A DNA stretch of 64,000 bases from Kribbella jiaozuonensis (GCF_005233875.1 NZ_SZPZ01000001.1:806001-870000), one strand, 5' to 3'; counted from the stretch's first letter, positions 44,436 to 53,471 are shown. A program made the numbers and translations. Notes: generated by a model from the sequence alone, not told the origin.

Positions 44436-45416
44436 ATGAAGGCCATCGTTCAAGACACCTACGGCTCACCCGACGTCCTCCGCTTCGCCGACGTCGACAC
44501 TCCCAGGCCGACCGGCGACCAAGTCCTCGTCCGCGTCCACGCGGCCGCACTCAACGCCCGCGACTGGCACGTCCTGCGCGGCGATCCGTACATCGCCCGG
44601 CCGTCCGCCGACCTCGGCTGGCGTCGCCCGAACGACCGCATCCGCGGCACCGACCTCGCCGGCACTGTCGAAGCGGTCGGCCCCGAAGTCACCCGTTTCC
44701 AGCCCGGCGACGAGGTGTACGGCGACGCCGCCGGCGCCTTCGCGGAGTACGTCTGCGCCCCCGAGCACCGGATCGAACGCAAGCCCGCCAACCTCACCTT
44801 CGAGCAGGCCGCCGCGATCCCGCTGGCCGGACAGACCGCGTTGATCGGCATCCGCGATGTCGCGAAACTCCAACCAGGGCAGGAGATTCTGATCAACGGC
44901 GCGTCCGGCGGCGTCGGCACGTTCGCCGTCCAGCTGGCCAAGGCGTACGGCGCCAACGTCACCGGCGTCTGCAGTTGGCGGAATCTCGAGCTGGTTCGGT
45001 CAGCCGGAGCCGACGAGCTGATCGACTACACCACAACGGACTTCAGCCGCTCCGACAGCCGGTACGACGTCGTCCTCGACCTGGTCGGCAACCGGTCTCT
45101 GCGCGACCTGCGTCGCGTGCTGGCGCCCGGTGGTCTGCTGGTCCTGTCCGGCGGTGGCATCTTCACCGGCGGCAGCTTCTTCGGCCCGATGGGCTTGATG
45201 ATCCGAGGTGCCCTGCTGTCACCGTTCGTCGGACGCCGCATCGTCAGACTCACCGTCCAGCCAGGCAGCAAACACCTGGAGACCTTGCGCGAGTACGCCG
45301 AGACCGGGAAGGTCCTTCCGATCATCGACCGGACGTACCCGCTGGCCGCGACGGCCGACGCGATGCGTTATCTGGAAGGCGAACACGCCCGCGCGAAGGT
45401 CGTCATCACCGTCTGA
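44436..45416 (+). CDS. NAD(P)-dependent alcohol dehydrogenase/quinone-oxidoreductase-like (MDR)
   Basis: A 326-residue zinc-free MDR reductase. The N terminus MKAIVQDTYGSPDVLRF, the region RGTDLAGTVEAVGPEVT, and the nucleotide motif INGASGGVGTFAVQLAKAYG are typical of quinone oxidoreductase-like enzymes. Zinc cysteines are absent. It is probably induced when the TetR protein releases the three operators upstream, so it may detoxify an electrophile that the regulator senses. It overlaps the LanC-like gene convergently by 11 bp. Confidence 0.93.
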   Translation: MKAIVQDTYGSPDVLRFADVDTPRPTGDQVLVRVHAAALNARDWHVLRGDPYIARPSADLGWRRPNDRIRGTDLAGTVEAVGPEVTRFQPGDEVYGDAAGAFAEYVCAPEHRIERKPANLTFEQAAAIPLAGQTALIGIRDVAKLQPGQEILINGASGGVGTFAVQLAKAYGANVTGVCSWRNLELVRSAGADELIDYTTTDFSRSDSRYDVVLDLVGNRSLRDLRRVLAPGGLLVLSGGGIFTGGSFFGPMGLMIRGALLSPFVGRRIVRLTVQPGSKHLETLREYAETGKVLPIIDRTYPLAATADAMRYLEGEHARAKVVITV

Positions 45417-46686
45417 GCGCCCACCAGTTGTCCATCCGCTCCACGACGCGCGGATCGCCGCCCAGCACCCGCTGCAGCCGGAACAGGTACGCCGCGATCC
45501 CGGCCGCCCCCTGCATCCAGCCGACGCCGGGCGGCAGCAGCGGATCCTCGTTGCGATGCTCGATGAATCGCCAATAGGCGTGGCTGCCCTCGTGATGCGC
45601 GTGATCGAGCAACGTGTCGCCCATCAGTACGGCGAACTCCAGATCCTGATCGTCGCCGGTGTCCAGGAATGCATCGCCGACGCCGGCAGTACCGCAGCAG
45701 CGGCCGTCGTTGTCCCAGAAGCCGGGGTGCAGTCGCTCGGGAATCCCGGAGTACCGGACGCTGTCCAGACAACGCCGATGCCACGTCGCGGGCGTTTCAC
45801 CAGCCACCTGTTTCACGTCGGCGTACTCGAGCGCGCTGAACAGCAACGCCGTCCCCGCGCCGCCGTGACACCAGTTGTAGGTGAACTCGTCGCCGTGCCG
45901 CTCGGCCCACGGAATCACTCGCGCGACCCGGAATCCCTTGTCGTCGTTGATCCCGATGCTGACCAGATGCTCGGCCCCGCGCTGGGCCACGTCGATGAGC
46001 TCGGGCCGGCCCAGGTCCACGCCGGCCACCGCCAGCGCCGTCGCGATCCCGGCCAGGCCGTGCGTGAAGTTCGGCATCTCGGTCGGCTCGTCGGACCTGA
46101 ACCGCCGCGACACGAACTGCCAGTTCACCCCGGTCGGCAACTCTTCCTTCTCACCCAGGACCACGTCGGCCGCGCGCGAGGCAAGCGCTGAAGCGTCGTC
46201 GCCCCGACGCATCGCCCACAGCCCGCCCAGTAGGACCGCAGCCGTCCCGAGCGTGACATCGTTCCCGAACGCGCCCGGCTCGTACCGCGGTTCGTCGAGG
46301 AACTTCTCCGGCCAGCCCTCATCGGTCGCGATGTCCCGGATCCGCTGCAGTGCGGCGTCCGTACCCGGCTCCCCGAGCGCGGTCAGGATCCCGATCGAGC
46401 TGACCAGCCCGTCGAAGAACGTGGTCGACCTGTCCGCCGGGATGAGCGCGCGGATCCGGTCGGCGATACCCGTCGCCAGGTCCTGCTCGGCGGTCGTCCA
46501 CGGCCGAGCCAACCGGATCTCGGCCAAGGTGTAGGCGAGCCCGCCGATCCCGCTGTGCATGCCGTCGATGTACTCGACAGGTTTCTCCCCACCCGCGGCC
46601 TCGGGGATCCACGGACCGCTGTCGTCCCAGCGGACCTGGTTCCTTACCCACGCCCAGGCCGCCTCGGCCACGTCGCCATACGTCAT
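45406..46686 (-). CDS. LanC-like protein, not in a lanthipeptide cluster
   Basis: A 426-residue (alpha/alpha)6-barrel protein. The zinc-binding Cys-Gly motifs are YNWCHGGAG (~residue 267) and GRCCGTAGV (~residue 327), as in LanC cyclases and mammalian LANCL proteins. Several Gly-rich helix-hairpin segments (GLAYTLAE, GLAGIATAL) mark the barrel. No LanB or LanM dehydratase and no precursor is nearby. It overlaps the DUF6886 gene by 4 bp (ATGA), suggesting a shared task. A LANCL-like glutathione or redox-sulfur addition role is plausible; cyclisation of an unlinked peptide cannot be excluded. Confidence 0.9.
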   Translation of the reverse strand: MTYGDVAEAAWAWVRNQVRWDDSGPWIPEAAGGEKPVEYIDGMHSGIGGLAYTLAEIRLARPWTTAEQDLATGIADRIRALIPADRSTTFFDGLVSSIGILTALGEPGTDAALQRIRDIATDEGWPEKFLDEPRYEPGAFGNDVTLGTAAVLLGGLWAMRRGDDASALASRAADVVLGEKEELPTGVNWQFVSRRFRSDEPTEMPNFTHGLAGIATALAVAGVDLGRPELIDVAQRGAEHLVSIGINDDKGFRVARVIPWAERHGDEFTYNWCHGGAGTALLFSALEYADVKQVAGETPATWHRRCLDSVRYSGIPERLHPGFWDNDGRCCGTAGVGDAFLDTGDDQDLEFAVLMGDTLLDHAHHEGSHAYWRFIEHRNEDPLLPPGVGWMQGAAGIAAYLFRLQRVLGGDPRVVERMDNWWALRR

Positions 46687-47201
46687 GGCTTGGCGTTCCG
46701 CATCCGGATGCCGCTCCACTCGAGCGTGCTGGCGACAACCTCGGCCCAGAAGCCGTGCAGCCGATGCAGCACCCGCAACTGGATGCCCGCCTCGTCGTGC
46801 AGCGCGAACAGGTCGCCGACGCGTTCGGCCGGACCGAGCGGCCGGACCTCGGTCGTGGCGACGACCGCAGCGTCATGCTCGACGAAGTCGTCGGCCGGGA
46901 GCCGGTACGCGTACAGCTCGACCGAGCGGATCGCATCCAGCCAGCCGTACTCGACGGCGTGTACGCGGGTGCCGGAGCCGGCGCCGATGATGCGGTCGCG
47001 GTCCTCGGGAGTCGTCGCGGGGCCCACCCACGCCATCGCGCGGGGGCACTGCCGCGGGAACCAGTAGTCGGGGGCGCGGTCGTGGCCGACAGCCCAGACG
47101 TACGGCGTGACCTTGCCGTTCGTCCTCGCGACGTGCGGACGGAAGGTCGTGATCGTCGGATCTTCGGAAAAGTGCAGTACCTCGCCGGCAGCCGGGCGCA
47201 T
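46683..47201 (-). CDS. DUF6886-family protein
   Basis: A 172-residue cytoplasmic protein of unknown function. The N terminus GEVLHFSEDPTITTFRPHVA, PYVWAVGHDRAPDYWFPRQC and ELYAYRLPADDFVEHD match that family as I recall it. The gene precedes and overlaps a LanC-like gene, which I have not seen described as a standard pair. No catalytic motif is obvious; the shape of the N-terminal strand suggests a small alpha/beta domain. Confidence 0.75.
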   Translation of the reverse strand: MRPAAGEVLHFSEDPTITTFRPHVARTNGKVTPYVWAVGHDRAPDYWFPRQCPRAMAWVGPATTPEDRDRIIGAGSGTRVHAVEYGWLDAIRSVELYAYRLPADDFVEHDAAVVATTEVRPLGPAERVGDLFALHDEAGIQLRVLHRLHGFWAEVVASTLEWSGIRMRNAKP

Positions 47202-47244
47202 GCGCCGCAGCTTAGCCGTGAGGCCTGCTCACTGCTCGGGTTTC

Positions 47245-48147
47245 CTAGCCGGCGGTGTACGGGTTGAGGCCGCAGTGGTTGCGGAGCCACGGGTCCGGGT
47301 CGACCGCTGCGCCGCCGTCCGGGTGTACTTCGAAGTGCAGGTGCGGGCCGGTGGTGTTGCCGGTCATCCCGACCGCGCCGACCTGGTCACCGGCGTACAC
47401 GGTCTCGCCGACCGACACGCTGAACTTCGACATGTGGTTGTACCAGGTGACGGTGCCGTCCTCGTGCCGGACCTGGACCTGACGCCCGTACGGACCGGCC
47501 CAGTCGGCGAAGATCACCACGCCCTTCATCACGGCGCCGATCCGGGTGCCGATCGGGGCGGCGAAGTCGAGGCCGGTGTGGTTGTGGGCCCAGCGGCTGC
47601 CGCCCTGACCGAAGGTCGCGGTGATGTGGTAGCCGGTGACCATGATCTGGCACCGGGTGGCCGACTCGCGGGCGGTCTTCTCGGCCAACTCCGCCTTCGC
47701 CTTGGCGACGGCCAGGGCGCTCGCGCGCTTGGCGGTCAGTGCCTGGGTCGCGGTCAGCTTCGCGGCGCGGGCCTTGGCCAGCTGCGCAGCGGCGGACTGC
47801 TTCTTGGTGGTCGTGTCGGCCAGCTGGACCCGGGAGGAGTCACGGGTGGCGAGCTGGCGCGCCTGGATGCGTGCCGTGGTGATGCCGGACAGCTGCTGAC
47901 CGCTGTTCAGGCTCAGCGCGGCAAGGTTCACCGCGGAGTTCGCCTGGGTCGGCGACGCCAGCGTGCTGGCACTGAATCCGACTGCTCCGGCTGCCGCGGC
48001 GAGCGCGGCGGTCAGACCGACGATCTGGGTACTGCTGGGGGTATTACGCCTGGCGACGCGATGCTTGGCACTGTGACGTCCTGCGCCGGGTTTGCGCGCA
48101 GCGTTGCCGGGCGTGACGCGGTCTCCCGCGGCACGGTGCTGGGACAC
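47245..48147 (-). CDS. M23-family metallopeptidase (peptidoglycan hydrolase)
   Basis: A 300-residue exported protein starting at GTG 48147. A basic N terminus precedes a signal or anchor helix (IVGLTAALAAAAGAVGFSAS, residues ~42-61). A helical, probably coiled-coil stretch (~80-160, with AQLAKARAAKLTATQAL) leads to the M23 domain, with HNHTGLDFAAPIGTRI for the first zinc ligands and GPHLHFEVHPDG (HxH) for the last. It cleaves peptidoglycan cross-bridges in growth or division. The 5' region holds two hairpins. Confidence 0.93.
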   Translation of the reverse strand: MSQHRAAGDRVTPGNAARKPGAGRHSAKHRVARRNTPSSTQIVGLTAALAAAAGAVGFSASTLASPTQANSAVNLAALSLNSGQQLSGITTARIQARQLATRDSSRVQLADTTTKKQSAAAQLAKARAAKLTATQALTAKRASALAVAKAKAELAEKTARESATRCQIMVTGYHITATFGQGGSRWAHNHTGLDFAAPIGTRIGAVMKGVVIFADWAGPYGRQVQVRHEDGTVTWYNHMSKFSVSVGETVYAGDQVGAVGMTGNTTGPHLHFEVHPDGGAAVDPDPWLRNHCGLNPYTAG

Positions 48148-48180
48148 AACGTGGCCTTTCGGTCACAGGGGAGGGGCTTT

Positions 48181-48234
48181 GGAACGAACTAGGGGGGCTC
48201 GTTCCTCCCTTGCGGGGGTTTATTCCCGCTAGGG
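48181..48234 (-). promoter_or_regulatory. Two adjacent hairpins in the M23 peptidase leader
   Basis: One hairpin pairs GGAACGA (48181-48187) with TCGTTCC (48199-48205). The other pairs CCCT-GCGGG with CCCGC-AGGG in the 28 bases 48207-48234. They lie in the predicted 5' UTR, which begins near 48225 after a TATCGT -10 on the minus strand, so the second may be only partly transcribed. The layout does not fit a c-di-AMP (ydaO) element. Confidence 0.5.
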
Positions 48235-48365
48235 ACCTGACGCACGATAACGGATCAGTCACGGGGCCACAAACCCTGTCCCGGCGTTTTCCGCCTCTCC
48301 TTCACGAAACCTTTGCATGCGCGCCTGCACGTGCATCTGCCGCGAGCGCTCAGGAGGCTGACCGG

Positions 48366-49220
48366 TCAGGCAGTTTTGGGCTGTTCGTCGAGATGGGCCA
48401 GCATCCCGGTGATCTGATGCACGACCTCGCCGTGGAACGGCAGTGACAGGTGGCCCACGCCGTGGATTCGAAGGTTGCTCGCCAGCAGGTCGGGATGCCG
48501 GATCCGGGCCCGCCGCTGCGGCACGATCAACTGGTCGACGTCGCTGTAGAACGCGACGAACCGGGTACGGCAGTCCGGCGCCGGCTCGGCCAGCTCGGCC
48601 ATCAGGTCGCTGTCCGGCCGGACCTGCTTCACCAGCGGCCACGGCAGCAGCTTGGCCGCGATCGTGCCCTGGTGCGGCGTACCGAGCGTGACGCAGGTGT
48701 GTACCCGCTCGTCCCCGCCGAGGCGCTGGATGTAGTACCGCGCGATCAGCCCGCCCAGGCTGTGCCCGATGACATGGATCTGGTCCGACCCGGACTCCTC
48801 GCAGATCGCCTCGATCTCCTGGCCCATCCGCTCGGCGGTCCGGCGTACGTCGAGCGTCAGCGGCGAGTACGAGAACGTGTGGATGCTGCTGAACCCGCGA
48901 CGGACCAGGTGCCGGCGCATCAGCGCGAAGATCGTGTGGTTGTCGATGATCCCGTGCGCCAGCAGGATCGGCGTACCGGCGGCCCGTACGTCGCTGACCA
49001 GCAGGCCGCGCTGGGCGGGACCGAGGCCGGCCAGGTTCAGCCGGGACGGGAGCGCGCGCTGGGTGCCGTTGATCAGGCCGAGCGGATACATCGCCAGGTG
49101 CGTGGTGAGCCAGCCGAGCTCGACGGCGGCACCCTGCAGCACGCTGGGCGAGAGTGCGGAGCGGGCGCCGTACGCGAGTCCGTCGAGCGCGCCGCGGAGG
49201 TCGTCCTGCCAGGAACCCAT
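48366..49220 (-). CDS. Lipase/esterase of the alpha/beta-hydrolase fold
   Basis: A 284-residue hydrolase. The oxyanion and nucleophile regions are ILLAHGIIDNHTIF and VIGHSLGGLIARYY (Ser ~145), with the Asp in FYSDVDQLIVP and the His in GVGHLSLPFHG. A hydrophobic N-terminal stretch (~30-50) may anchor the protein. The start is ATG 49220. Longer frames reach over the B12-binding gene and are not credible. Triacylglycerol or ester hydrolysis is assumed. Confidence 0.9.
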   Translation of the reverse strand: MGSWQDDLRGALDGLAYGARSALSPSVLQGAAVELGWLTTHLAMYPLGLINGTQRALPSRLNLAGLGPAQRGLLVSDVRAAGTPILLAHGIIDNHTIFALMRRHLVRRGFSSIHTFSYSPLTLDVRRTAERMGQEIEAICEESGSDQIHVIGHSLGGLIARYYIQRLGGDERVHTCVTLGTPHQGTIAAKLLPWPLVKQVRPDSDLMAELAEPAPDCRTRFVAFYSDVDQLIVPQRRARIRHPDLLASNLRIHGVGHLSLPFHGEVVHQITGMLAHLDEQPKTA

Positions 49221-49355
49221 GGGCGACTCCTCACAAAAACCAGACCCCCCGATTGGTCCGATCTCTTTCCACGGTAACCGGTTCCCATCGCGCGTGGCGG
49301 GGAACACACAGCTCCGTGTCTTATCCGTGAGGTTCACACCGGTTAGCCTGCGAGC

Positions 49356-49775
49356 ATGCCTGCTACGAGCCCGTTGCGTGTCGTCGTCGCCAAGCCCGGT
49401 CTGGACGGTCACGACCGCGGCGCCAAGGTCGTGGCCCGCGCGCTGCGCGATGCCGGCATGGAGGTCATCTACACCGGACTGCACCAGACCCCGGAGCAGA
49501 TCGTCGAGACGGCGATCGCGGAGGATGCGGACGCGATCGGGCTGTCGGTGCTGTCGGGCGCGCACATGACGCTGTTCAAGCGGGTCCGTGAGCTGCTGAC
49601 CGAGCGGGACGCCGAGGACATCGTGGTGTTCGGCGGCGGGATCATCCCGGACGCCGACCTGCAGCCGCTGGCCGAGCTCGGCGTACACAAGATCTTCACC
49701 CCGGGCGCGACCACCACCGAGATCGTCGAGTGGGTCCGCGGCAACGTCGGCGACGCGTCGGCCTCTCCGGCCTGA
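49356..49775 (+). CDS. Stand-alone cobalamin (B12)-binding domain protein
   Basis: A 139-residue protein equal to the C-terminal B12 domain of methylmalonyl-CoA mutase-type isomerases. The DxHxxG motif is [14 protein letters not shown], with [10 protein letters not shown] and [12 protein letters not shown] binding the lower part of the cofactor. No catalytic mutase subunit is adjacent; it may be the small subunit of an isobutyryl- or ethylmalonyl-type mutase encoded elsewhere. The start is ATG 49356. Confidence 0.93.
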   Translation: MPATSPLRVVVAKPGLDGHDRGAKVVARALRDAGMEVIYTGLHQTPEQIVETAIAEDADAIGLSVLSGAHMTLFKRVRELLTERDAEDIVVFGGGIIPDADLQPLAELGVHKIFTPGATTTEIVEWVRGNVGDASASPA

Positions 49776-50132
49776 ACTCTCCGCCGCCGAAAGTCCGCTA
49801 TACCGCTACCGGAGTCCCGGATCCGCTCCGGAGCGTGATGACGACTGCCCGGAGTCGTTCTGAACAGTCCTGCCCGGTTCAGCCAGGTTACTAATCGGTA
49901 ATACCGAATCGTTAGGAAATGCCCGGTTGTGCGGGCTTCCCAAACGCGGTCGCATACAGCCATGCGGCTGTCCGTTTCAGAGACCGTCGAGCCGGGCTGT
50001 GTGTGGCACAGAGCACACCGGCCCCACTCTCGGTTACTGTCCGGACAGGGCGGATCGCAGTGCGGTGGGGGACTGTGAACCCCGCTGACGCAGACCCAAA
50101 GCGACGTCCCATCGGGAGAGGGCAGGTAAACG
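49776..50132 (+). other. 357-bp intergenic region with several hairpins before the alpha-glucoside importer
   Basis: No credible gene is present. The region holds the palindrome at 49895, short hairpins GCCCG-N6-CGGGC (49923-49938) and CAGCC-ATG-CGGCTG, and a longer pairing around GTGCGGTGGGG with CCCCGC near 50059-50090. The long leader before the lipoprotein gene may be structured RNA. I cannot match it to a known riboswitch class. Confidence 0.5.
49895..49907. promoter_or_regulatory. Perfect 6-1-6 palindrome upstream of the alpha-glucoside importer
   Basis: TCGGTA-A-TACCGA is 226 bp before the binding-protein start. It may be an operator for a sugar-responsive regulator; none is encoded next to it. 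Confidence 0.4.
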
Positions 50133-51455
50133 ATGAGGTTTGAACGATCACACACACGCAAGGCGGCATTCCTTGCCGTCGCAAGCAGCCTGGCGCTGCT
50201 CGCAACGGCGTGTGGCGGTGACGACGGAAGCAGTGGCAGCGGGGGCAGTTCGTCGGCCAACGCGCTCGAGGGCCGAGGACCGATCACCCTTGCCAGCGGC
50301 AAGGACACGTCCGGAAACCTGCAGAACCAGCTCAACGCCTGGAACGCGGCTCACCCGACCGAGAAGGTGGAGCTCAAGGAGCTTCCCGACGACGCGGACG
50401 CACAGCGGCAGCAGATGGTCCAGAACGCGCAGAACCAGTCCGACGCGTACAGCGTGCTGGTGATGGACGTCGTCTGGACGTCCGAGTTCGCCGCCAACCA
50501 GTGGATCACCCAGATCCCCGAGGACAAGGTGCCCGACCTGGGCAAGCTGGTCCCGGCGACGGTGGAGACCGCCAAGTACCGCGACAAGCTGTACGGCGTG
50601 CCGATCACCTCCGACGGTGGTCTGCTCTACTACCGCAAGGACCTGCTGACGGCGGCCGGTATCACCGACGCGCCGAAGACCTGGGACGAGCTGCTGGCCG
50701 ACTGCCAGAAGGTCGCTGCGACCCCGGGCGGCAAGGGCCTGAACTGCTACGCGGGCCAGTTCGAGAAGTACGAAGGCCTGACGGTGAACTTCTCCGAGGC
50801 GGTCAACTCCGCGGGCGGCCAGATCGTCGACAAGGACGGCAAGCCGAACGTCGACACCCCGGAAGCGCTGGCCGGTCTGCAGGAGCTGCAGAACGGCTTC
50901 AAGACCGGAGCCATCCCGAAGGCCGCGATCACCTACAAGGAAGAGGAGAGCCGGCGCGCGTTCCAGGACGGCAAGCTGCTGTTCCTGCGTAACTGGCCCT
51001 ACGTCTACTCGCTGGCGAACAAGACCGACGGTTCGTCGAAGATCGCCGGCAAGTTCGCGGTCGCGCCGCTGCCGGGCAAGGACGGCCCCGGTGTCTCGTC
51101 GCTGGGTGGTCACGACTACGCGATCAGCTCGTTCGCCAAGAACAAGGCGACCGCGGTCGACTTCATCAACTTCATGGCCAGCGAAGCCCAGCAGAAGGAC
51201 AACCTGTCGAAGACGTCGCTGGCGCCGACCTGGGCCTCGCTGTACGACGACCCGACGCTGATCAAGCAGTTCCCGTACCTGCCCCAGCTGAAGGCCTCGA
51301 TCGCGTCCGCCCAGCCGCGGCCGCGGGTGGTCAAGTACGGCGACGTGACGGCGGCGATCCAGCAGGCGGCGTACGACGCCCTCAGTAAGGGGACCGACCC
51401 CAAGACGGCGCTGTCGGGCCTGCAGACCAAGCTCGAATCGCTCATCACGCAATGA
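50133..51455 (+). CDS. Extracellular solute-binding lipoprotein (alpha-glucoside/trehalose-type)
   Basis: A 440-residue family-1 binding protein. The lipobox ends LLATAC (Cys ~27), followed by a Gly/Ser-rich spacer. Signatures include GVPITSDGGLLYYRKDLL and TWDELLADCQKV, and GGHDYAISSFAKNK near the C terminus, as in trehalose, maltose or sucrose importers (ThuE/AglE-like). It heads a CUT1 operon that ends with a GH13 glucosidase on the opposite strand. The start is ATG 50133. Confidence 0.93.
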   Translation: MRFERSHTRKAAFLAVASSLALLATACGGDDGSSGSGGSSSANALEGRGPITLASGKDTSGNLQNQLNAWNAAHPTEKVELKELPDDADAQRQQMVQNAQNQSDAYSVLVMDVVWTSEFAANQWITQIPEDKVPDLGKLVPATVETAKYRDKLYGVPITSDGGLLYYRKDLLTAAGITDAPKTWDELLADCQKVAATPGGKGLNCYAGQFEKYEGLTVNFSEAVNSAGGQIVDKDGKPNVDTPEALAGLQELQNGFKTGAIPKAAITYKEEESRRAFQDGKLLFLRNWPYVYSLANKTDGSSKIAGKFAVAPLPGKDGPGVSSLGGHDYAISSFAKNKATAVDFINFMASEAQQKDNLSKTSLAPTWASLYDDPTLIKQFPYLPQLKASIASAQPRPRVVKYGDVTAAIQQAAYDALSKGTDPKTALSGLQTKLESLITQ

Positions 51456-51552
51456 CCGATGTGCCGGGGCCGGTGCGCGGTGAGTCAGTTGCCGCGTACC
51501 GGCCCCGGCCAGTCCCTGCCCGGGTTCGCCCGGGAAGCAAAAGGAGGCGCAG

Positions 51553-52617
51553 GTGACTGCAACCGCGCCGGTCGCAGAACGGCCGGCCAAGGAACCGAAG
51601 CAACCGAAGCGACCGCAACGGTTCAACGAGGGCACCGGCCGGCTCGCCGCGCTGCTGCTCTCCCCGACGCTGCTCGTGCTCGGGCTCGTCGTACTGTTCC
51701 CGATCATCTCGGCATTGCGTGAGTCGTTGTTCACGAGTGGTACGAAGCTCGACGAGAACGGCTTCATCGTGAAGGGCTCGACGTTCGTCGGGCTCGACAA
51801 CTACCTGGACATCTTCAAGGGCGACACCGGCGACCGGTTCTGGAACGCGTTCTACAACACGACGTTCTTCACCGTGGTCTGTGTCGTACTGGAGACCGTG
51901 CTCGGCGTCGCGATGGCGTTGATCATGCACAAGGCCTTCAAGGGCCGCGGCATCGTCCGGGCCAGCATCCTGGTCCCGTGGGCGATCCCGACCGTCGTCT
52001 CGGCGCTGCTGTGGAAGTGGATCTTCCAGGCCGACGGCATCGCCAACCAACTGATCGGCACCCAGGTGCTGTGGTCCACCGAGGGCTGGCAGTCCAAGCT
52101 GTCGGTGATCATCGCCGACACCTGGAAGACGGCACCGTTCATCGGCCTGCTGGTCCTCGCAGGTCTACAGACCATCCCGGCCGAGGTGTACGAGGCGGCC
52201 AAGGTCGACGGCGCGAGTGTCTGGAAGACCTTCACCCGGATCACGCTGCCACTGGTGAAGCCGGCACTGCTGGTGGCAGTGCTGTTCCGGATCCTCGACA
52301 CGCTGCGGATCTTCGACCTGCCGTTCGTGCTGGTCGGCCCGCACAAGGACTCGGTCGAGACGCTGTCGATGCTCGCGTACGACGAAGCGTTCAATACCAG
52401 ATACGGGCCGGCGGCCGCCTATGCGACGGTGCTGTTCGTCTACGTCGCCGTGGTCGCCTATGCCTTCGTGAAGATTCTCGGAGCTGACGTGATCGGTGAA
52501 GCCCGGGCCCGCAAGCCCGGTGGCGGTGGCGGCGGCAAGCGCTGGCGCAAGAAGAACGCGGTGAAGGGCTCGGCCGACATCTCGGTCGGCGCCGCTGCCA
52601 TGGGAGGTGGACAGTAA
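51553..52617 (+). CDS. Alpha-glucoside ABC transporter permease (MalF-type)
   Basis: A 354-residue membrane permease with six or more helices and the coupling EAA loop in EVYEAAKVDGASVWKTF. GTG 51553 follows a strong AAAGGAGG site. A C-terminal glycine/lysine tail (GGGGGGKRWRKKN) is unusual. The stop overlaps the next permease start by one base. The ATPase is missing, so a shared MsiK-type ATPase is expected. Confidence 0.93.
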   Translation: MTATAPVAERPAKEPKQPKRPQRFNEGTGRLAALLLSPTLLVLGLVVLFPIISALRESLFTSGTKLDENGFIVKGSTFVGLDNYLDIFKGDTGDRFWNAFYNTTFFTVVCVVLETVLGVAMALIMHKAFKGRGIVRASILVPWAIPTVVSALLWKWIFQADGIANQLIGTQVLWSTEGWQSKLSVIIADTWKTAPFIGLLVLAGLQTIPAEVYEAAKVDGASVWKTFTRITLPLVKPALLVAVLFRILDTLRIFDLPFVLVGPHKDSVETLSMLAYDEAFNTRYGPAAAYATVLFVYVAVVAYAFVKILGADVIGEARARKPGGGGGGKRWRKKNAVKGSADISVGAAAMGGGQ

Positions 52618-53471
52618 TGGCTGCCGTTGCTCCCCAGCCGGCCGAGGCCGGACCGCTGCGCCGGTGGGCGCCGCTCCTCGGCGTCGCGCTGATCGTGATC
52701 TACTGCCTGGCGCCGTTCTACTGGATGGTGGTGTCGGCGCTGCGCCGGCCGTCCGACCAGTTCTCCAACGCGATCATCCCGTCGCCGTTCTCGATCCAGA
52801 ACTTCAAGGATGTCTTCGCCGGCTCGAACGGTTTCGGCCGGGGCCTGCTGAACAGCCTGATCGTGGCCGGCACCGTGACGATCCTGACGCTGATCATCGG
52901 CATGGTCGCCGCGTACACGCTGGCCAGGCTGGACTTCAAGTTCAAGAACGTCGTACTGGCGATCATCATCACCACGTCGATGTTCCCGGGGATCTCGCTG
53001 GTGATCCCGCTGCTGAAGCTGTTCATCGACATCAAGTGGATCAACACCTACCAGGCGATGATCGTGCCCAGCCTGTCGTTCGCACTGCCGCTGGCGGTGT
53101 GGAACCTGACCTCGTTCTTCCGGCAGATGCCTCAGGAGCTCGAGCAGGCGGCGATGGTGGACGGGTGTACTCCGGCGCAGGCGTTCCGCAAGGTCATCAT
53201 CCCGTTGGCCGCGCCCGGTGTGTTCACGACCGCGATCATCACGTTCATCGCGGCCTGGAACGAGTTCCTGATCGCGCTGAGCATGACCAACAAGAAGTCG
53301 ATCCAGACGGCGAACGTGATCATCTCGCAGTTCACCGGTACGACCGGCCGGGACCAACCGTTCGGCAGCCAGATGGCCGCCGGTGTGGTGGTCACGATCC
53401 CGCTCGTGATCGCCGTACTGCTGTTCCAGCGCCGGATCGTGGCCGGCCTGACGGCAGGCGGCGTGAAGTGA
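52617..53471 (+). CDS. Alpha-glucoside ABC transporter permease (MalG-type)
   Basis: A 284-residue membrane permease with six helices. The EAA loop is EQAAMVDGCTPAQAFRKV (~residue 180). The stop TGA overlaps the GTG start of the Arg/Asp-repeat peptide at 53468 by three bases, so that peptide would be co-translated with the transporter. Length and topology match MalG-type subunits. Confidence 0.93.
   Translation: MAAVAPQPAEAGPLRRWAPLLGVALIVIYCLAPFYWMVVSALRRPSDQFSNAIIPSPFSIQNFKDVFAGSNGFGRGLLNSLIVAGTVTILTLIIGMVAAYTLARLDFKFKNVVLAIIITTSMFPGISLVIPLLKLFIDIKWINTYQAMIVPSLSFALPLAVWNLTSFFRQMPQELEQAAMVDGCTPAQAFRKVIIPLAAPGVFTTAIITFIAAWNEFLIALSMTNKKSIQTANVIISQFTGTTGRDQPFGSQMAAGVVVTIPLVIAVLLFQRRIVAGLTAGGVK

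Noticed and set aside
48148..48330. c-di-AMP (ydaO) riboswitch upstream of the M23 peptidase
   Set aside because: The expected conserved core sequences of that class are not present; only two simple hairpins are visible.
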